A stretch of 33,472 nt of DNA from JALJPB01 sp034111045 (GCA_034111045.1 JAWUYA010000071.1:1-33472), one strand, 5' to 3'; positions 1 to 9,667 are shown, counted from the stretch's first letter. Numbers and translations are program-made. The notes: generated by a model not told the origin, from the sequence alone.

Positions 1-24
1 CGTTATCAGAAGGACGTGTATTAA
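1..24 (+). CDS. cysJ: Sulfite reductase flavoprotein subunit, C-terminal end only
   Basis: The first 24 bases read as RYQKDVY followed by TAA. This matches the end I know for the CysJ flavoprotein (NADPH-sulfite reductase alpha subunit), which closes with a similar R-Y-Q-x-D-V-Y tail. The TAA shares its last base with the ATG of cysI (TAATG), so the two are translationally coupled. Only seven residues are inside the window. The call rests on this tail plus the fixed cysJ-cysI-cysH order. Confidence 0.75.
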   Translation, partial: RYQKDVY

Positions 25-1754
25 TGAGCAATTCAACCATTGAAAAAACAAATGCAGTAGAACTTGTGGTCAGAGGGAAACTAGCAGACAACGAGCGAAT
101 GAAAGCGGAGAGTAACTTTTTAAGAGGGACTATTGCCGAAGATCTGCAAGACCGTATCACTGGTGGTTTTACTCCGGATAATTCTCAATTGATTCGTGTT
201 CATGGCATGTATCAACAAGATGATCGTGATATTCGAGCTGAGCGCCAAAAGCAAAAATTAGAGCCCATGCATAACGTCATGTTACGTGCACGTATGCCAG
301 GCGGTATCATTACGCCTAACCAATGGTTAGCTATTGATAAATTTGCTCAAGATTATACCTCTTATGGCAGTATTCGCTTAACCACCAGACAAACATTCCA
401 ATTTCATGGTGTACTAAAACCTGATATTAAATTAATGCACCGCACGTTAAACGATATAGGTATCGACTCAATTGCTACCGCAGGCGATGTTAACCGTAAC
501 GTACTTTGTACGTCCAACCCTATTGAGTCAGAATTACACCAAGAAGCTTATTTATGGGCAACTAAGATCAGTGAGCATTTACTGCCTAAATCTAGAGCGT
601 ATGCAGAAATTTGGTTAGACGAAGACAAAGTCGAAACTACCGATGTTGAGCCCATCTTAGGGGAAACTTATTTACCTCGTAAATTTAAAACTACCGTGGT
701 TATTCCGCCAAAAAACGATATTGATGTGCATGCTAACGACTTAAACTTTGTGGCTATCAGTGACAATGGCAAGTTAATTGGTTTTAACGTACTTGTTGGT
801 GGTGGTTTAGCCATGACTCACGGTGATAAATTAACTTATCCGCGTCGTGCCGATGATTTTGGTTATATTCCACTTGATAAAACCTTAGATGTTGCCGAAG
901 CGGTTGTTACCACTCAACGTGACTGGGGTAACCGAGTTAATCGCAAAAATGCTAAAACTAAATACACCTTAGATCGTGTCGGTATATCGGTATTTAAAGC
1001 AGAAGTTGAAAAACGAGCAGGAATAAAATTTGAACAAAGTCGCCATTATGAATTTACCAGTCGCGGCGATAGTTTTGGTTGGGTCGAAGGTGTTGATGGT
1101 AAGCATCACTTAACCCTGTTTATTGAAAATGGTCGGTTATTAGACACCTTAAATAAGCCTTTAAAGTCAGGTGTAGCTGAAATTGCGAAAGTCCATAATG
1201 GAGACTTTCGTATGACGGCTAACCAAAACTTAATTGTTGCTGGGGTTAGCGAACAAGACAAAACAACCATTGAGCAAATAGCGCGTGATTATGGCTTGAT
1301 TGATGATGCCGTATCCGTTCAACGTCAAAGCTCAATGGCATGTGTCGCTTTTCCAACCTGTCCGTTAGCTATGGCCGAAGCTGAGCGTTACTTACCTGGT
1401 TTAGTGACAAGTGTTGAAGGTATTTTAGCTCAACATAATGTTAGTGATGAATCAATTATTTTGCGAGTTACGGGTTGTCCCAATGGTTGTGGTAGAGCTT
1501 TGTTAGCTGAAATTGGGCTTATTGGTAAAGGACCTGGTAAGTACAATATGTATTTAGGGGGTAATAAAGCCGGTACCCGTATTCCTAAAATTTATCAAGA
1601 AAACTTATCTGAGCAGGCATTATTGGTCGAAATTGATCACTTGGTCGCCCGCTGGTCAGCGGAACGTGATAACAATGAAGGCTTTGGTGATTTCGTTATT
1701 CGTGTTGGTATTGTTGATGAAATAAAGGTAAGCGCTAGGGATTTTCATGATTAA
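24..1754 (+). CDS. cysI: Sulfite reductase [NADPH] hemoprotein beta subunit
   Basis: CysI carries siroheme and a [4Fe-4S] cluster and reduces sulfite to sulfide with electrons from CysJ, in cytoplasmic cysteine synthesis. The 576 residues match the family's usual length of about 570. The cluster/siroheme ligands are visible as C440-x5-C446 and C485-x3-C489, the same 6/39/4 spacing as the E. coli enzyme. The N-terminal half has the family's R-x-T-x-R-Q-T-F-Q-F-H stretch, where substrate-binding arginines lie. The ATG overlaps the preceding cysJ stop and has AAGGA nine bases upstream. The 3' end overlaps cysH by 8 bp, so the genes form one operon. Its promoter, probably CysB-controlled as in relatives, is outside the window. 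Confidence 0.97.
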   Translation: MSNSTIEKTNAVELVVRGKLADNERMKAESNFLRGTIAEDLQDRITGGFTPDNSQLIRVHGMYQQDDRDIRAERQKQKLEPMHNVMLRARMPGGIITPNQWLAIDKFAQDYTSYGSIRLTTRQTFQFHGVLKPDIKLMHRTLNDIGIDSIATAGDVNRNVLCTSNPIESELHQEAYLWATKISEHLLPKSRAYAEIWLDEDKVETTDVEPILGETYLPRKFKTTVVIPPKNDIDVHANDLNFVAISDNGKLIGFNVLVGGGLAMTHGDKLTYPRRADDFGYIPLDKTLDVAEAVVTTQRDWGNRVNRKNAKTKYTLDRVGISVFKAEVEKRAGIKFEQSRHYEFTSRGDSFGWVEGVDGKHHLTLFIENGRLLDTLNKPLKSGVAEIAKVHNGDFRMTANQNLIVAGVSEQDKTTIEQIARDYGLIDDAVSVQRQSSMACVAFPTCPLAMAEAERYLPGLVTSVEGILAQHNVSDESIILRVTGCPNGCGRALLAEIGLIGKGPGKYNMYLGGNKAGTRIPKIYQENLSEQALLVEIDHLVARWSAERDNNEGFGDFVIRVGIVDEIKVSARDFHD

Positions 1755-2523
1755 TTTACAACAAGCTAATTCGACTATTGTTGAGAGCCAAACGCCAATT
1801 AATAGCCGTTTTCCTGCGTCATTACCCGAACCATGGCTTAAACAGTGGAACGAATTATTGGAAAACCATAATGCGGTAGGGAGAATAGAATGGGCAATGG
1901 AAAATTTGCCTAGTCATTTTGTATTATCATCAAGTTTTGGTATTCAATCGGCGGTTATGCTGCATATGATGACCCAGATTAACAGTAATATTCCAGTGTT
2001 AATTACTGATACCGGACATTTGTTTCCAGAAACTTATCAATTTATTGATCAGTTAACCGAGAAACTCAAGTTAAATCTACATGTCTATAGCGCTAAAGAA
2101 AGTGCAGCGTGGCAGCGAGCAAAATATGGTGAGCAGTGGGCAAAAGACGAAGCTTCATTGAAGCAATATAATCGTTTAAATAAAGTTGAGCCGCTAGAAC
2201 GTGGTTTAAATGAGTTAAATGCCAATACTTGGTTTTCAGGCGTACGACGTCAACAATCTAGTCATCGACAAAATTTATCAGTAGTTGGTATTTTACGTGG
2301 TCGTTTTAAAATACACCCGATTATTGATTGGAGCAATAAAGATGTGCATCAATATCTCACTAAACATGAGCTGCCTTATCATCCTTTGTGGGATCAAGGT
2401 TATGTATCCGTAGGCGATGTGCACAGCACTAAACCACTAACTTTAGGTATGGATGAAAGCGACACTCGTTTCTCTGGCATGCAGCGAGAGTGTGGTTTAC
2501 ATACCGATGGTGATGGCATTTAA
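1747..2523 (+). CDS. cysH: Phosphoadenosine phosphosulfate (PAPS) reductase
   Basis: CysH reduces PAPS to sulfite with thioredoxin as electron donor, the step before CysJI. The 258-residue protein has the PP-loop-like S-S-S-F-G-I-Q segment near residues 60-66, the D-T-G-H-L-F-P-E-T motif, and the catalytic E-C-G-L-H motif with C249 close to the C-terminus. The paired cysteines that hold the Fe-S cluster in APS-type reductases are absent, so the PAPS-specific form is indicated. It overlaps cysI by 8 bp (translational coupling) and ends the cys operon. The next gene converges on it after 33 bp, and I see no clear hairpin terminator in that gap. Confidence 0.96.
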   Translation: MINLQQANSTIVESQTPINSRFPASLPEPWLKQWNELLENHNAVGRIEWAMENLPSHFVLSSSFGIQSAVMLHMMTQINSNIPVLITDTGHLFPETYQFIDQLTEKLKLNLHVYSAKESAAWQRAKYGEQWAKDEASLKQYNRLNKVEPLERGLNELNANTWFSGVRRQQSSHRQNLSVVGILRGRFKIHPIIDWSNKDVHQYLTKHELPYHPLWDQGYVSVGDVHSTKPLTLGMDESDTRFSGMQRECGLHTDGDGI

Positions 2524-2556
2524 CCCTTAGTTATTAACTTAGTTATGATTTTGCTA

Positions 2557-3510
2557 TTAACTCATCGTAAAATGATAACTAAGCTGTTGCTTTAACGCTT
2601 CATGGTATGAAGTCATAGGCTTATCACCAATAAGATGGGCCAATTCCATACCAATGGGGGTGAATTTATAAAAGCGAAGAATACAGTTTGCTTTCTTTGC
2701 CGCAATGGAAAAACTTATCCCATTGTAATTTAATTTTAATAGCTCATTTTTTTCAATTAAATTTGTTTCACTCTCCTGAATAAAAAGCAAATGATTTTCA
2801 GCTAAGGCTAAAAGATCTGAGTAATTGAGACCAAACGGACTTAATGAGATGTTTTTTTGTCTATTTTTATCAAACATATTGAACAAGCTTGGCTTTTGAT
2901 AACAGCCTGAAATAAGACGAAGGCTTTTACGACTCTGATCTTTGATCGCTAAAGAGCATGCCTTAGCTAAAAGCTTAGCATCACCAAGACTCATGTTGCG
3001 AAATACTTGTAACGCTTTTAATGAATAGCTACCCGGTTGATAAATTTCACCAGCTAATATCTTGGCCCATAAATCTTGCATGGTGTTGTTGCTTATACCT
3101 TCTGCCAGAGAGGTGAAACTATTAAACCAGTCTTGATTGGTCTGATTGACCACATCTCCCTCTGAACAATAGGCGAGTGTCTTTTGAATAATATCTTCCA
3201 TATTTTTTTGTTTACGCAGATGAGAGAGTCGTTCCCGTTTTCGTGCTCTATCTTCAATGGGCATTTTTTTGTCATCTGCTATCATCGCCACATCTAAAGC
3301 AAAATTTTGGGCTAAATGTAGCAACTGAAGATAAGACGATGCACCATTCTTTTTGTTTTGACCACTAGTCTCAGGGGCAACAATGACGGTTGCAACAGCT
3401 TTTATTTTATTGCTGCTGTCAGTTAACACTGAAGTCTCTTTTCCTGATTTTTCCATGGTTAAATAACGCTCATTGTTTTTTTTAATTTTGCTAAGAGTGC
3501 TATAATTCAT
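2557..3510 (-). CDS. Conserved protein of unknown function, TIGR03899/DUF2806-like
   Basis: The protein is 317 residues, soluble and charged, with no signal peptide or membrane segment. The central part (a D-R-A-R-K-R-E-R-L run, then L-A-E-G-I-S-N-N-T-M-Q-D-L-W-A-K-I-L-A-G-E-I) and the C-terminal F-T-P-I-G-M-E-L segment resemble what I remember of the TIGR03899 family of Vibrio/Shewanella-type bacteria. That assignment is from memory. The function is unknown. The start is uncertain: the first ATG has no Shine-Dalgarno and sits inside a TATAAT-like sequence, so translation may begin at the Met 18 codons later (start codon ending at 3456), which also lacks a strong ribosome site. It converges with cysH and diverges from the EAL gene at 3713. 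Confidence 0.72.
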   Translation of the reverse strand: MNYSTLSKIKKNNERYLTMEKSGKETSVLTDSSNKIKAVATVIVAPETSGQNKKNGASSYLQLLHLAQNFALDVAMIADDKKMPIEDRARKRERLSHLRKQKNMEDIIQKTLAYCSEGDVVNQTNQDWFNSFTSLAEGISNNTMQDLWAKILAGEIYQPGSYSLKALQVFRNMSLGDAKLLAKACSLAIKDQSRKSLRLISGCYQKPSLFNMFDKNRQKNISLSPFGLNYSDLLALAENHLLFIQESETNLIEKNELLKLNYNGISFSIAAKKANCILRFYKFTPIGMELAHLIGDKPMTSYHEALKQQLSYHFTMS

Positions 3511-3652
3511 TATAAAAGATGTAATATCAATCTAATTGTGTACGTTTTTTATAGTTCAGCCTTTTACATTATCATAAATAAACGGATGAATTTTTATTGT
3601 AATGTAATGTTGAATAACCTGACACTGCCTTTTATTATTTAACTATATTAAA

Positions 3653-3690
3653 GACTAGTTGATGCATCCAATAATTAGTTCTAACTAGTC
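3653..3690. promoter_or_regulatory. Inverted repeat upstream of the EAL response-regulator gene
   Basis: GACTAGTT (3653-3660) and AACTAGTC (3683-3690) are perfect 8-bp inverted arms separated by 22 bp. They end 22 bp before the ATG at 3713, in the 202-bp gap between two divergent genes. The spacing suits a dimeric regulator or a leader hairpin. No regulator is recognised, and the assignment as an operator is an inference. Confidence 0.35.
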
Positions 3691-3712
3691 GACATTAGTT
3701 AGTGGAGGTAAT

Positions 3713-5938
3713 ATGCAGATTTCTGAAATTACTAATGATGACTTCTTGTTTATCGATAACAGTGATAAACAAGTAAATTATGATGTGGGCAACGGTGAAA
3801 CGTGGAAAGTTCTTATTGTTGATGATGACCCTAAAATACACTCAGTCACTGAGTTAGCACTTGCTGATTTAGTCGTACTTGACCGAAAATTAGAATATTT
3901 GCATGCTTGTTCGGGTCAAGAGGCCTGCCAAGTGATCGCAGATAATAGCGACATAGCCTTAGTGCTTCTCAATGTCGTTATGGAAACCGACAATGCAGGG
4001 TTAAATGTTGTTAAATATATTCGTGAACAACTTTCCCGACAAGATATTCGTATCGTCCTAATAGCTGGGCAGGCTGATTATACGCCTGAAGAAAACGTCA
4101 TTAAAGATTACGATATCAACGATTATAAAACTACCAATGAGCTTACTCGTCGTCAATTAATCACCACTGTTTATGCCGCAATTCGCTCTTATCAACAAAT
4201 TAATAGGGTTAATGAAAATAGTCGAGGTTTAGAAAAAATAATTTCTGCTGGTTCACATTTATTAGAATTACACTCGTTACACGATTACATTCAGGGCGTG
4301 TTAACTGAATTTATTTCACTCTTTGGTGATAATCTGGTGTCCGGTGTTTTCTGTGCAAGAGGATATGAAATAACTGATGCTTTCGATGAGAAAAGCTTGT
4401 GCATTCTGGGTGAAGTTGGTTTTTCTTCAACACTAGTTAATCAAACATTAGCACACTTAAACAACTTGCCGGCAAGCCATAAAGTCACTCAGTGTTTTCA
4501 AGACAAAAAGCATTACTTTTATGATCAAAATATTGTTTTATATTTGGCCAGTGGCGATTATCACGCAGTGCTTTATTTTGAAATCAAGTCAGTATTATCA
4601 GCGACCGATAAACAATTAATTGAAGTCTTTTTAACTAATATTGCCATCGGTTATGAACATGTTCACTTATTTCAAAAGTTAAGGAATGCCTCTTATAAAG
4701 ATTGGCTTACCGATTTACCTAATCGTTCGGAATTTGTTGATTTTCTCGATGAATTTTCACGAGATGGAAGTGATAATACCGTTGCGGCACTGATTGATCT
4801 TAATCATTTTAGTGATATTAATGATGGCTTAGGGCAAGAAATTGGCAATCAATTATTGGTTTCTGTAGCCAAACGTTTGAGCCAATTGAATGATGATTGC
4901 CAGTTGGCACGTATTGGGGGTGATGTTTTTGGCATTATTGGCCCCAGTGAATATATCAATCCTAGTAAGATTGTTTCTTTATTTTATCTGCCCTTTGAGG
5001 TGGGCGAACAAAAGTTATTCACTAATGTTTGCCTTGGTTTATGTACAAAAGAACACGCCGGAACAGGGGGTGTTGACGTATTAAATCAAATCAATATAGC
5101 CCTTAATTTGGCGAAAAAACCCCTCGGTGAGCACTTTATATATTACCGTCAAGAAATGGAAGATGAAACGTTATGGCGTTTAGGAATGATTCGTCAGTTA
5201 AGAATAGATTTTTCTGAAAACCGCCTTGAACTCTGGTATCAACCGCAACTGAATCTAGCTACGGGTAACGTGACTGGTGCCGAGGCCTTATTGCGTTGGC
5301 GCACCGCGGACGGTAAGTTCATTTCACCGGCGGTCTTTATTCCTTTAGCAGAATATTCGGGTTTAATTATTGAAATAGGTGACTGGGTTATCAATCAGGC
5401 GTGCTTACAAATTAACGAGCTTGAAGTGCAGGGGTTTGGCGACGTAAGTATTTCTGTTAATGTGTCTATCCCACAATTTAGGCGTGGTGATTTTGTTGAC
5501 AGAATTATTAAAGCAACTCGATTACATCAGGTAGAGCCAAGTAAACTTGAATTAGAAATTACCGAAAATATATTGATGGACGATCCTCAAATTGTTATTG
5601 ACTCTTTAGGTCAACTTAAAGAACAAGGAATAAGCATTGCCCTTGATGATTTTGGTACGGGCTATTCTTCTTTAAGCTATTTACAAAAACTACCTTTAAA
5701 TCGATTAAAAGTTGATCGGTCATTCGTCACCGATATTAATCAAGAAGGTAAGTCTTTACTTGCTGAAACAATTATCAATCTGGGTAAACAAATGAATTTA
5801 AAAGTTATCGCCGAAGGCATTGAAAAAATTGAGCAGCAAGAGCGGTTAATTGAATTAGGTTGTGATGAAGTGCAAGGTTATTATTATGCAAAGCCTTTAG
5901 CCAGTAATGAGTTTTTAACTTTTTTAACTAATAATTAA
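3713..5938 (+). CDS. Pseudo-receiver / DUF3369-like / GGDEF-like / EAL protein, probable c-di-GMP phosphodiesterase
   Basis: Domain order: receiver (about 32-160), DUF3369-like sensor region (about 165-310), GGDEF-like (about 325-470), EAL (about 495-735). The receiver keeps its acidic pair (D37, D38), but the phospho-acceptor is N87, the switch Thr is A118, and the Lys-region residue is T141. Phosphorylation is therefore unlikely. The GGDEF signature is G402-G-D-V-F instead of GG(D/E)EF, so cyclase activity is doubtful. The EAL domain keeps E524-A-L-L-R-W, E-I-T-E-N, the D-D-F-G-T-G-Y-S-S loop, K-V-D-R-S-F and I-A-E-G-I-E, so c-di-GMP hydrolysis is expected. There is no membrane segment, so it is cytoplasmic. 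GGAGG precedes the ATG. It appears monocistronic and converges with the MFS gene. Domain names come from family resemblance, and the substrate activity is inferred. Confidence 0.9.
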   Translation: MQISEITNDDFLFIDNSDKQVNYDVGNGETWKVLIVDDDPKIHSVTELALADLVVLDRKLEYLHACSGQEACQVIADNSDIALVLLNVVMETDNAGLNVVKYIREQLSRQDIRIVLIAGQADYTPEENVIKDYDINDYKTTNELTRRQLITTVYAAIRSYQQINRVNENSRGLEKIISAGSHLLELHSLHDYIQGVLTEFISLFGDNLVSGVFCARGYEITDAFDEKSLCILGEVGFSSTLVNQTLAHLNNLPASHKVTQCFQDKKHYFYDQNIVLYLASGDYHAVLYFEIKSVLSATDKQLIEVFLTNIAIGYEHVHLFQKLRNASYKDWLTDLPNRSEFVDFLDEFSRDGSDNTVAALIDLNHFSDINDGLGQEIGNQLLVSVAKRLSQLNDDCQLARIGGDVFGIIGPSEYINPSKIVSLFYLPFEVGEQKLFTNVCLGLCTKEHAGTGGVDVLNQINIALNLAKKPLGEHFIYYRQEMEDETLWRLGMIRQLRIDFSENRLELWYQPQLNLATGNVTGAEALLRWRTADGKFISPAVFIPLAEYSGLIIEIGDWVINQACLQINELEVQGFGDVSISVNVSIPQFRRGDFVDRIIKATRLHQVEPSKLELEITENILMDDPQIVIDSLGQLKEQGISIALDDFGTGYSSLSYLQKLPLNRLKVDRSFVTDINQEGKSLLAETIINLGKQMNLKVIAEGIEKIEQQERLIELGCDEVQGYYYAKPLASNEFLTFLTNN

Positions 5939-6015
5939 TAGCCATTAATCCCGTGGTTATTTAAAGCGGGCACTTGGTGAAAAAGCTTCGCTGCAAGCAT
6001 GTTAGGGCGGTTCTA

Positions 6016-7191
6016 TTAATTCTCTTGAGAGCGTAGCTCTATACCAATAGCTGGATTTTTAGGGATCAGCATTGATAACCCTAAAGAACATAGCGCAAAC
6101 CCCGCACCGATATAAAATACCCAGGATGAATTAATAATCCACAACATGCCAAGCAGCGCTGGAATAACTACCGCTGCGATATGATTAATCGAAAAACTTA
6201 CCCCTGCACTTGAGGCGATATCTTCAGGTAAAGCTATTTTTTGAAAATAGGTTTTGATGGCAATAGCTAAAGCAAAAAACAAGTGGTCAATAACATAAAG
6301 GGCAGCAGCAATATTGGCGTTTTCTACTAAGCCATAAGATACAAAGATAGCAATAAGGCCAATATATTCAAATTTAAGCACATTACTCTCGCCCACTTGA
6401 CCAATTATTTTTCCGATTTTGGCTGCAAATAACCAATTAAATATATAGTTAATCAAAAATAATGCACTAATTTGGGCAACGCTGTAATGAAATTTCTCTA
6501 CCATCAAAAATCCGGCAAAAACGACAAATATTTGTCTACGTGCACCACTAAAAAAAGTGAGTGCATAAAATAACCAATAACGCTTCCTTACAATAAGTTT
6601 TTTAGTTTGTGCTGTTTTTTCAGGAAAATGCGTGAAAGCTAAGGCAAGTAATAAAGTAAAAATGAGAGCCAAGCAACCAAAGAGTAAATAGGTATTTTGG
6701 TATGACCATGAAAATTTTTCCATCAATAACCATATACTACTAAAGGCTATCAATGATGCTGCCGATTTCACGGATAATACGCGTCCTAGAAAATGGGCGG
6801 TGTTGTCCTTATGAATCCATTGCAGGGTCAGTGATTGGTTGATGGTTTCAAAATAATGAAAGCCAATTGACATGATAACCGTGGTGATATACAACCCCAG
6901 CACTTGTGGGAAAAATCCAGTTATCGCAACACCTATAGCTGTTAGCGCAAGTGAAATAATGGCTAGACGTTGCTCTTTGATAAAAATTAAGACATAGATA
7001 ACAGTAAAAGCTAAAAACCCGGGGATCTCTCTTAAGCTTTGTAAAATACCTATTTCAACGCCAGTAAAAGAGGCTTTCTCAATTACAAAGTTATTTAATA
7101 ATACCATCCAAACTGAAAAAACTAATGGCATAATAAATGCCATTGCCAATAATAAATTTTCTGGTTTATTGAGTTTCTCTGAGAGTTTCAT
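6016..7191 (-). CDS. Major facilitator superfamily transporter, substrate unknown
   Basis: The protein has 391 residues and about twelve hydrophobic segments, a typical MFS inner-membrane carrier. The halves are separated by a basic loop (T-K-K-L-I-V-R-K-R). No family signature tells the substrate. I start it at the Met of M-K-L-S-E-K, because GAGGA lies nine bases before it. The open frame extends nine codons upstream without a ribosome site. It stands alone, converging with the EAL gene at 5938 and diverging from fadB across a gap of about 300 bp. A role linked to fatty-acid use is possible from position only and is not supported by the sequence. Confidence 0.85.
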   Translation of the reverse strand: MKLSEKLNKPENLLLAMAFIMPLVFSVWMVLLNNFVIEKASFTGVEIGILQSLREIPGFLAFTVIYVLIFIKEQRLAIISLALTAIGVAITGFFPQVLGLYITTVIMSIGFHYFETINQSLTLQWIHKDNTAHFLGRVLSVKSAASLIAFSSIWLLMEKFSWSYQNTYLLFGCLALIFTLLLALAFTHFPEKTAQTKKLIVRKRYWLFYALTFFSGARRQIFVVFAGFLMVEKFHYSVAQISALFLINYIFNWLFAAKIGKIIGQVGESNVLKFEYIGLIAIFVSYGLVENANIAAALYVIDHLFFALAIAIKTYFQKIALPEDIASSAGVSFSINHIAAVVIPALLGMLWIINSSWVFYIGAGFALCSLGLSMLIPKNPAIGIELRSQEN

Positions 7192-7317
7192 GGTGATATA
7201 TCCTCTAATGCTTATCATCTACGGGAAATTTTTAGGACATAAGTTTACGTGATACCTCAATGAATATAAAACTAAACTATTATTTAAAAGAAGGGGTTAA
7301 ATGGTTGATACGACCGA

Positions 7318-7335
7318 TTTAAACAAGCGTTTAAA
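7318..7335. promoter_or_regulatory. PsrA-like operator upstream of fadBA
   Basis: TTTAAAC-AAGC-GTTTAAA is a perfect 7-bp inverted repeat with a 4-base centre, 153 bp before the fadB ATG. Its core AAAC-N4-GTTT matches the AAAC-N2-4-GTTT core published for PsrA, the TetR-type repressor of fatty-acid degradation in Pseudomonas and several marine gammaproteobacteria. The outer base differs from the strict consensus. That PsrA binds here, and controls fadBA or the divergent MFS gene, is an inference. Confidence 0.55.
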
Positions 7336-7488
7336 TAAATTTGCTATTCATTTTTTTTCAAGGCACACTCAGTCAGCTATTATTAGGTAGCCTAGTATTT
7401 TAACAACTTAGACTGTGGCATTAAAGCAGTTTTTACATCAAAAAATCATCAATACATCAACACCACTTATAGGTGAAGGAGACAAAGC

Positions 7489-9657
7489 ATGATATATCAA
7501 GGCAAAAGCCTTTCAGCCCAATTACTCGAAGACGGCATTGTTGAACTTAAGTTCGATGCTCCGGGGTCAGTAAATAAATTCGACCAAGCAACTTTCGAAG
7601 AATATACCTCAGCAGTTGCTGCAATCAATAACTGCAATGATGCCAAAGGGGTCATCGTCACCTCAGGTAAATCAAGTTATATTGTTGGTGCTGACATCAC
7701 TGAATTTTTAGATTCATTTAATGAGCCTGAAGAAGCATTAGTTTCTTGGGTTAAACAATCTTCTGATGTGTTTGATTCATTTGAAGATATTCAATTACCT
7801 ACTATTGCAGCCATTAACGGTGTTGCCCTAGGTGGCGGTTGTGAAATGACCCTAGTGTGTGATTACCGTATTGCTGACACGTCAGTAAGCATAGGTTTAC
7901 CCGAAGTGAAATTAGGCTTGATGCCTGGTTTTGGCGGAACCGTTCGTCTTCCTCGTATTATCGGCGCTGACAATGCCGTTGAATGGATGTCTACTGGTAA
8001 GGCGCATCGAGGCGATGCAGCTTTAGCTGTTGGTTTGCTTGATGCCGTTGTTGCGCCAGATAAGCTTAGGTCATCAGCTATTAACATGCTTAAATTAGCC
8101 ATCGCTGGCAAATTAGATTGGCGTGCTAAACGTCAACCAAAATTAGAAGCATTAAAACTAAGCCCTGTTGAACGCATAATGACTTTCAGTACGTGTAAAG
8201 GCATGATTGCCGCTAAAGCGGGCAAACATTATCCTGCCCCTATGGTCATGGTGAAAACCCTTGAAGCCGCTGCTACACTCGATCGTGCAGGCGCCATGGC
8301 TTTAGAAAATGCAGGTTTTGCTAAATTAGCCAAAACTGATGCGGCCACCGCACAAATTGGTTTATTTATGGCTGATCAAGTGGTTAAAGGTAAAGCAAAA
8401 AAAGCCACCAAACAGGCGACCAAAGCAGTTAATAAGGCTGCGGTATTAGGTGCGGGTATTATGGGCGGTGGTATTGCTTACCAATCGGCTTATAAAGGCA
8501 CGCCGATAATAATGAAAGACATAAACGATCAAGCACTTGATTTAGGTTTAAGTACAGCGGCAGGGATATTAACTAAACAAGTTGAACGTGGCCGAATGAA
8601 CGCTAAGAAAATGGCGGGTGTGTTAAATAACATCACTCCATCACTGAGTTATGACAGTGTCAAAGATGTTGATATTGTTGTTGAAGCGGTAGTAGAAAAC
8701 CCCAAAGTTAAAGGTATGGTCTTAGCTGAAGTAGAAAGCGTGATCAGTGAAGATGCGATTTTAACCTCTAACACGTCGACTATTTCAATCGATTTATTAG
8801 CGAAAAGCGTTAAACGACCTGAAAATTTTTGTGGTATGCATTTCTTTAACCCAGTCAATAAAATGCCATTAGTAGAAGTTATTCGTGGAAAAGACACCTC
8901 TAATGAGACTGTTGCCGCTGTCGTTGCCTATGCCGCTAAAATGGGTAAATCGCCGATTGTTGTTAATGACTGTCCTGGTTTTTATGTCAACCGTGTTTTA
9001 TTCCCATACTTTGCTGGCTTTAGCCAATTAGTGCTTGAAGGTGCTGATTTTGTTGCTATTGATAAAGTGATGGAAAAACAATTTGGTTGGCCTATGGGCC
9101 CGGCTTACTTACTTGATGTTGTTGGCGTTGATACGGCTGACCATTGTACTGGTGTGATGTCAGCAGGTTTCCCAACGCGAATGAAGAAGTTAGCCAATGA
9201 TCCCGTTAGTACTTTATATGCTAAAGAGCGTTTTGGTCAGAAAAATGGTAAAGGTTTCTATGATCACATCAAAGACAAACGTGGTCGTCCAATGAAAGTA
9301 CCAAGCGAAGTAGCGTATCAATTATTTGCTAAAAATTGTGATGATAAGAAATCCTTTGAAAGCGACGAAATTATTGCTCGACTGATGATCCCCATGGTAA
9401 ATGAAGTGGTTCGCTGTTTAGAAGAAGGGGTTGTTGATACTGCCGCTGAAGCTGATATGGGCTTAATTTACGGTGTTGGTTTTCCTCCCTTTAGAGGCGG
9501 CGCCATTCGTTATTTAGAAACCTTAGGTTTAGATAACTTTATTGCTATGGCAGATTCTTATGCGCATTTAGGTGAGATTTATCAGGTAACTGATGGTTTA
9601 CGAGAAATGGCTACATTAGGCAAATCTTACTTCACCACTGACGTTAAAACAGCTTAG
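7489..9657 (+). CDS. fadB: Fatty-acid oxidation complex alpha subunit (enoyl-CoA hydratase / 3-hydroxyacyl-CoA dehydrogenase)
   Basis: FadB hydrates trans-2-enoyl-CoA and oxidises the 3-hydroxyacyl-CoA with NAD+, forming the cytoplasmic trifunctional complex with FadA. At 722 residues it is close to E. coli FadB (729). The N-terminal crotonase domain has catalytic E119 (G-G-G-C-E-M) and E139 (G-L-P-E-V-K-L-G). The dehydrogenase part (from about residue 315) has the NAD-binding G-A-G-I-M-G-G-G and catalytic H451 (G-M-H-F-F-N-P-V). AAGGAG lies just before the ATG. fadA follows after 10 bp, which gives the aerobic fadBA arrangement rather than fadIJ. Regulation by PsrA is suggested by the palindrome at 7318. 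Confidence 0.96.
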   Translation: MIYQGKSLSAQLLEDGIVELKFDAPGSVNKFDQATFEEYTSAVAAINNCNDAKGVIVTSGKSSYIVGADITEFLDSFNEPEEALVSWVKQSSDVFDSFEDIQLPTIAAINGVALGGGCEMTLVCDYRIADTSVSIGLPEVKLGLMPGFGGTVRLPRIIGADNAVEWMSTGKAHRGDAALAVGLLDAVVAPDKLRSSAINMLKLAIAGKLDWRAKRQPKLEALKLSPVERIMTFSTCKGMIAAKAGKHYPAPMVMVKTLEAAATLDRAGAMALENAGFAKLAKTDAATAQIGLFMADQVVKGKAKKATKQATKAVNKAAVLGAGIMGGGIAYQSAYKGTPIIMKDINDQALDLGLSTAAGILTKQVERGRMNAKKMAGVLNNITPSLSYDSVKDVDIVVEAVVENPKVKGMVLAEVESVISEDAILTSNTSTISIDLLAKSVKRPENFCGMHFFNPVNKMPLVEVIRGKDTSNETVAAVVAYAAKMGKSPIVVNDCPGFYVNRVLFPYFAGFSQLVLEGADFVAIDKVMEKQFGWPMGPAYLLDVVGVDTADHCTGVMSAGFPTRMKKLANDPVSTLYAKERFGQKNGKGFYDHIKDKRGRPMKVPSEVAYQLFAKNCDDKKSFESDEIIARLMIPMVNEVVRCLEEGVVDTAAEADMGLIYGVGFPPFRGGAIRYLETLGLDNFIAMADSYAHLGEIYQVTDGLREMATLGKSYFTTDVKTA

Positions 9658-9667
9658 GAGAATTATT

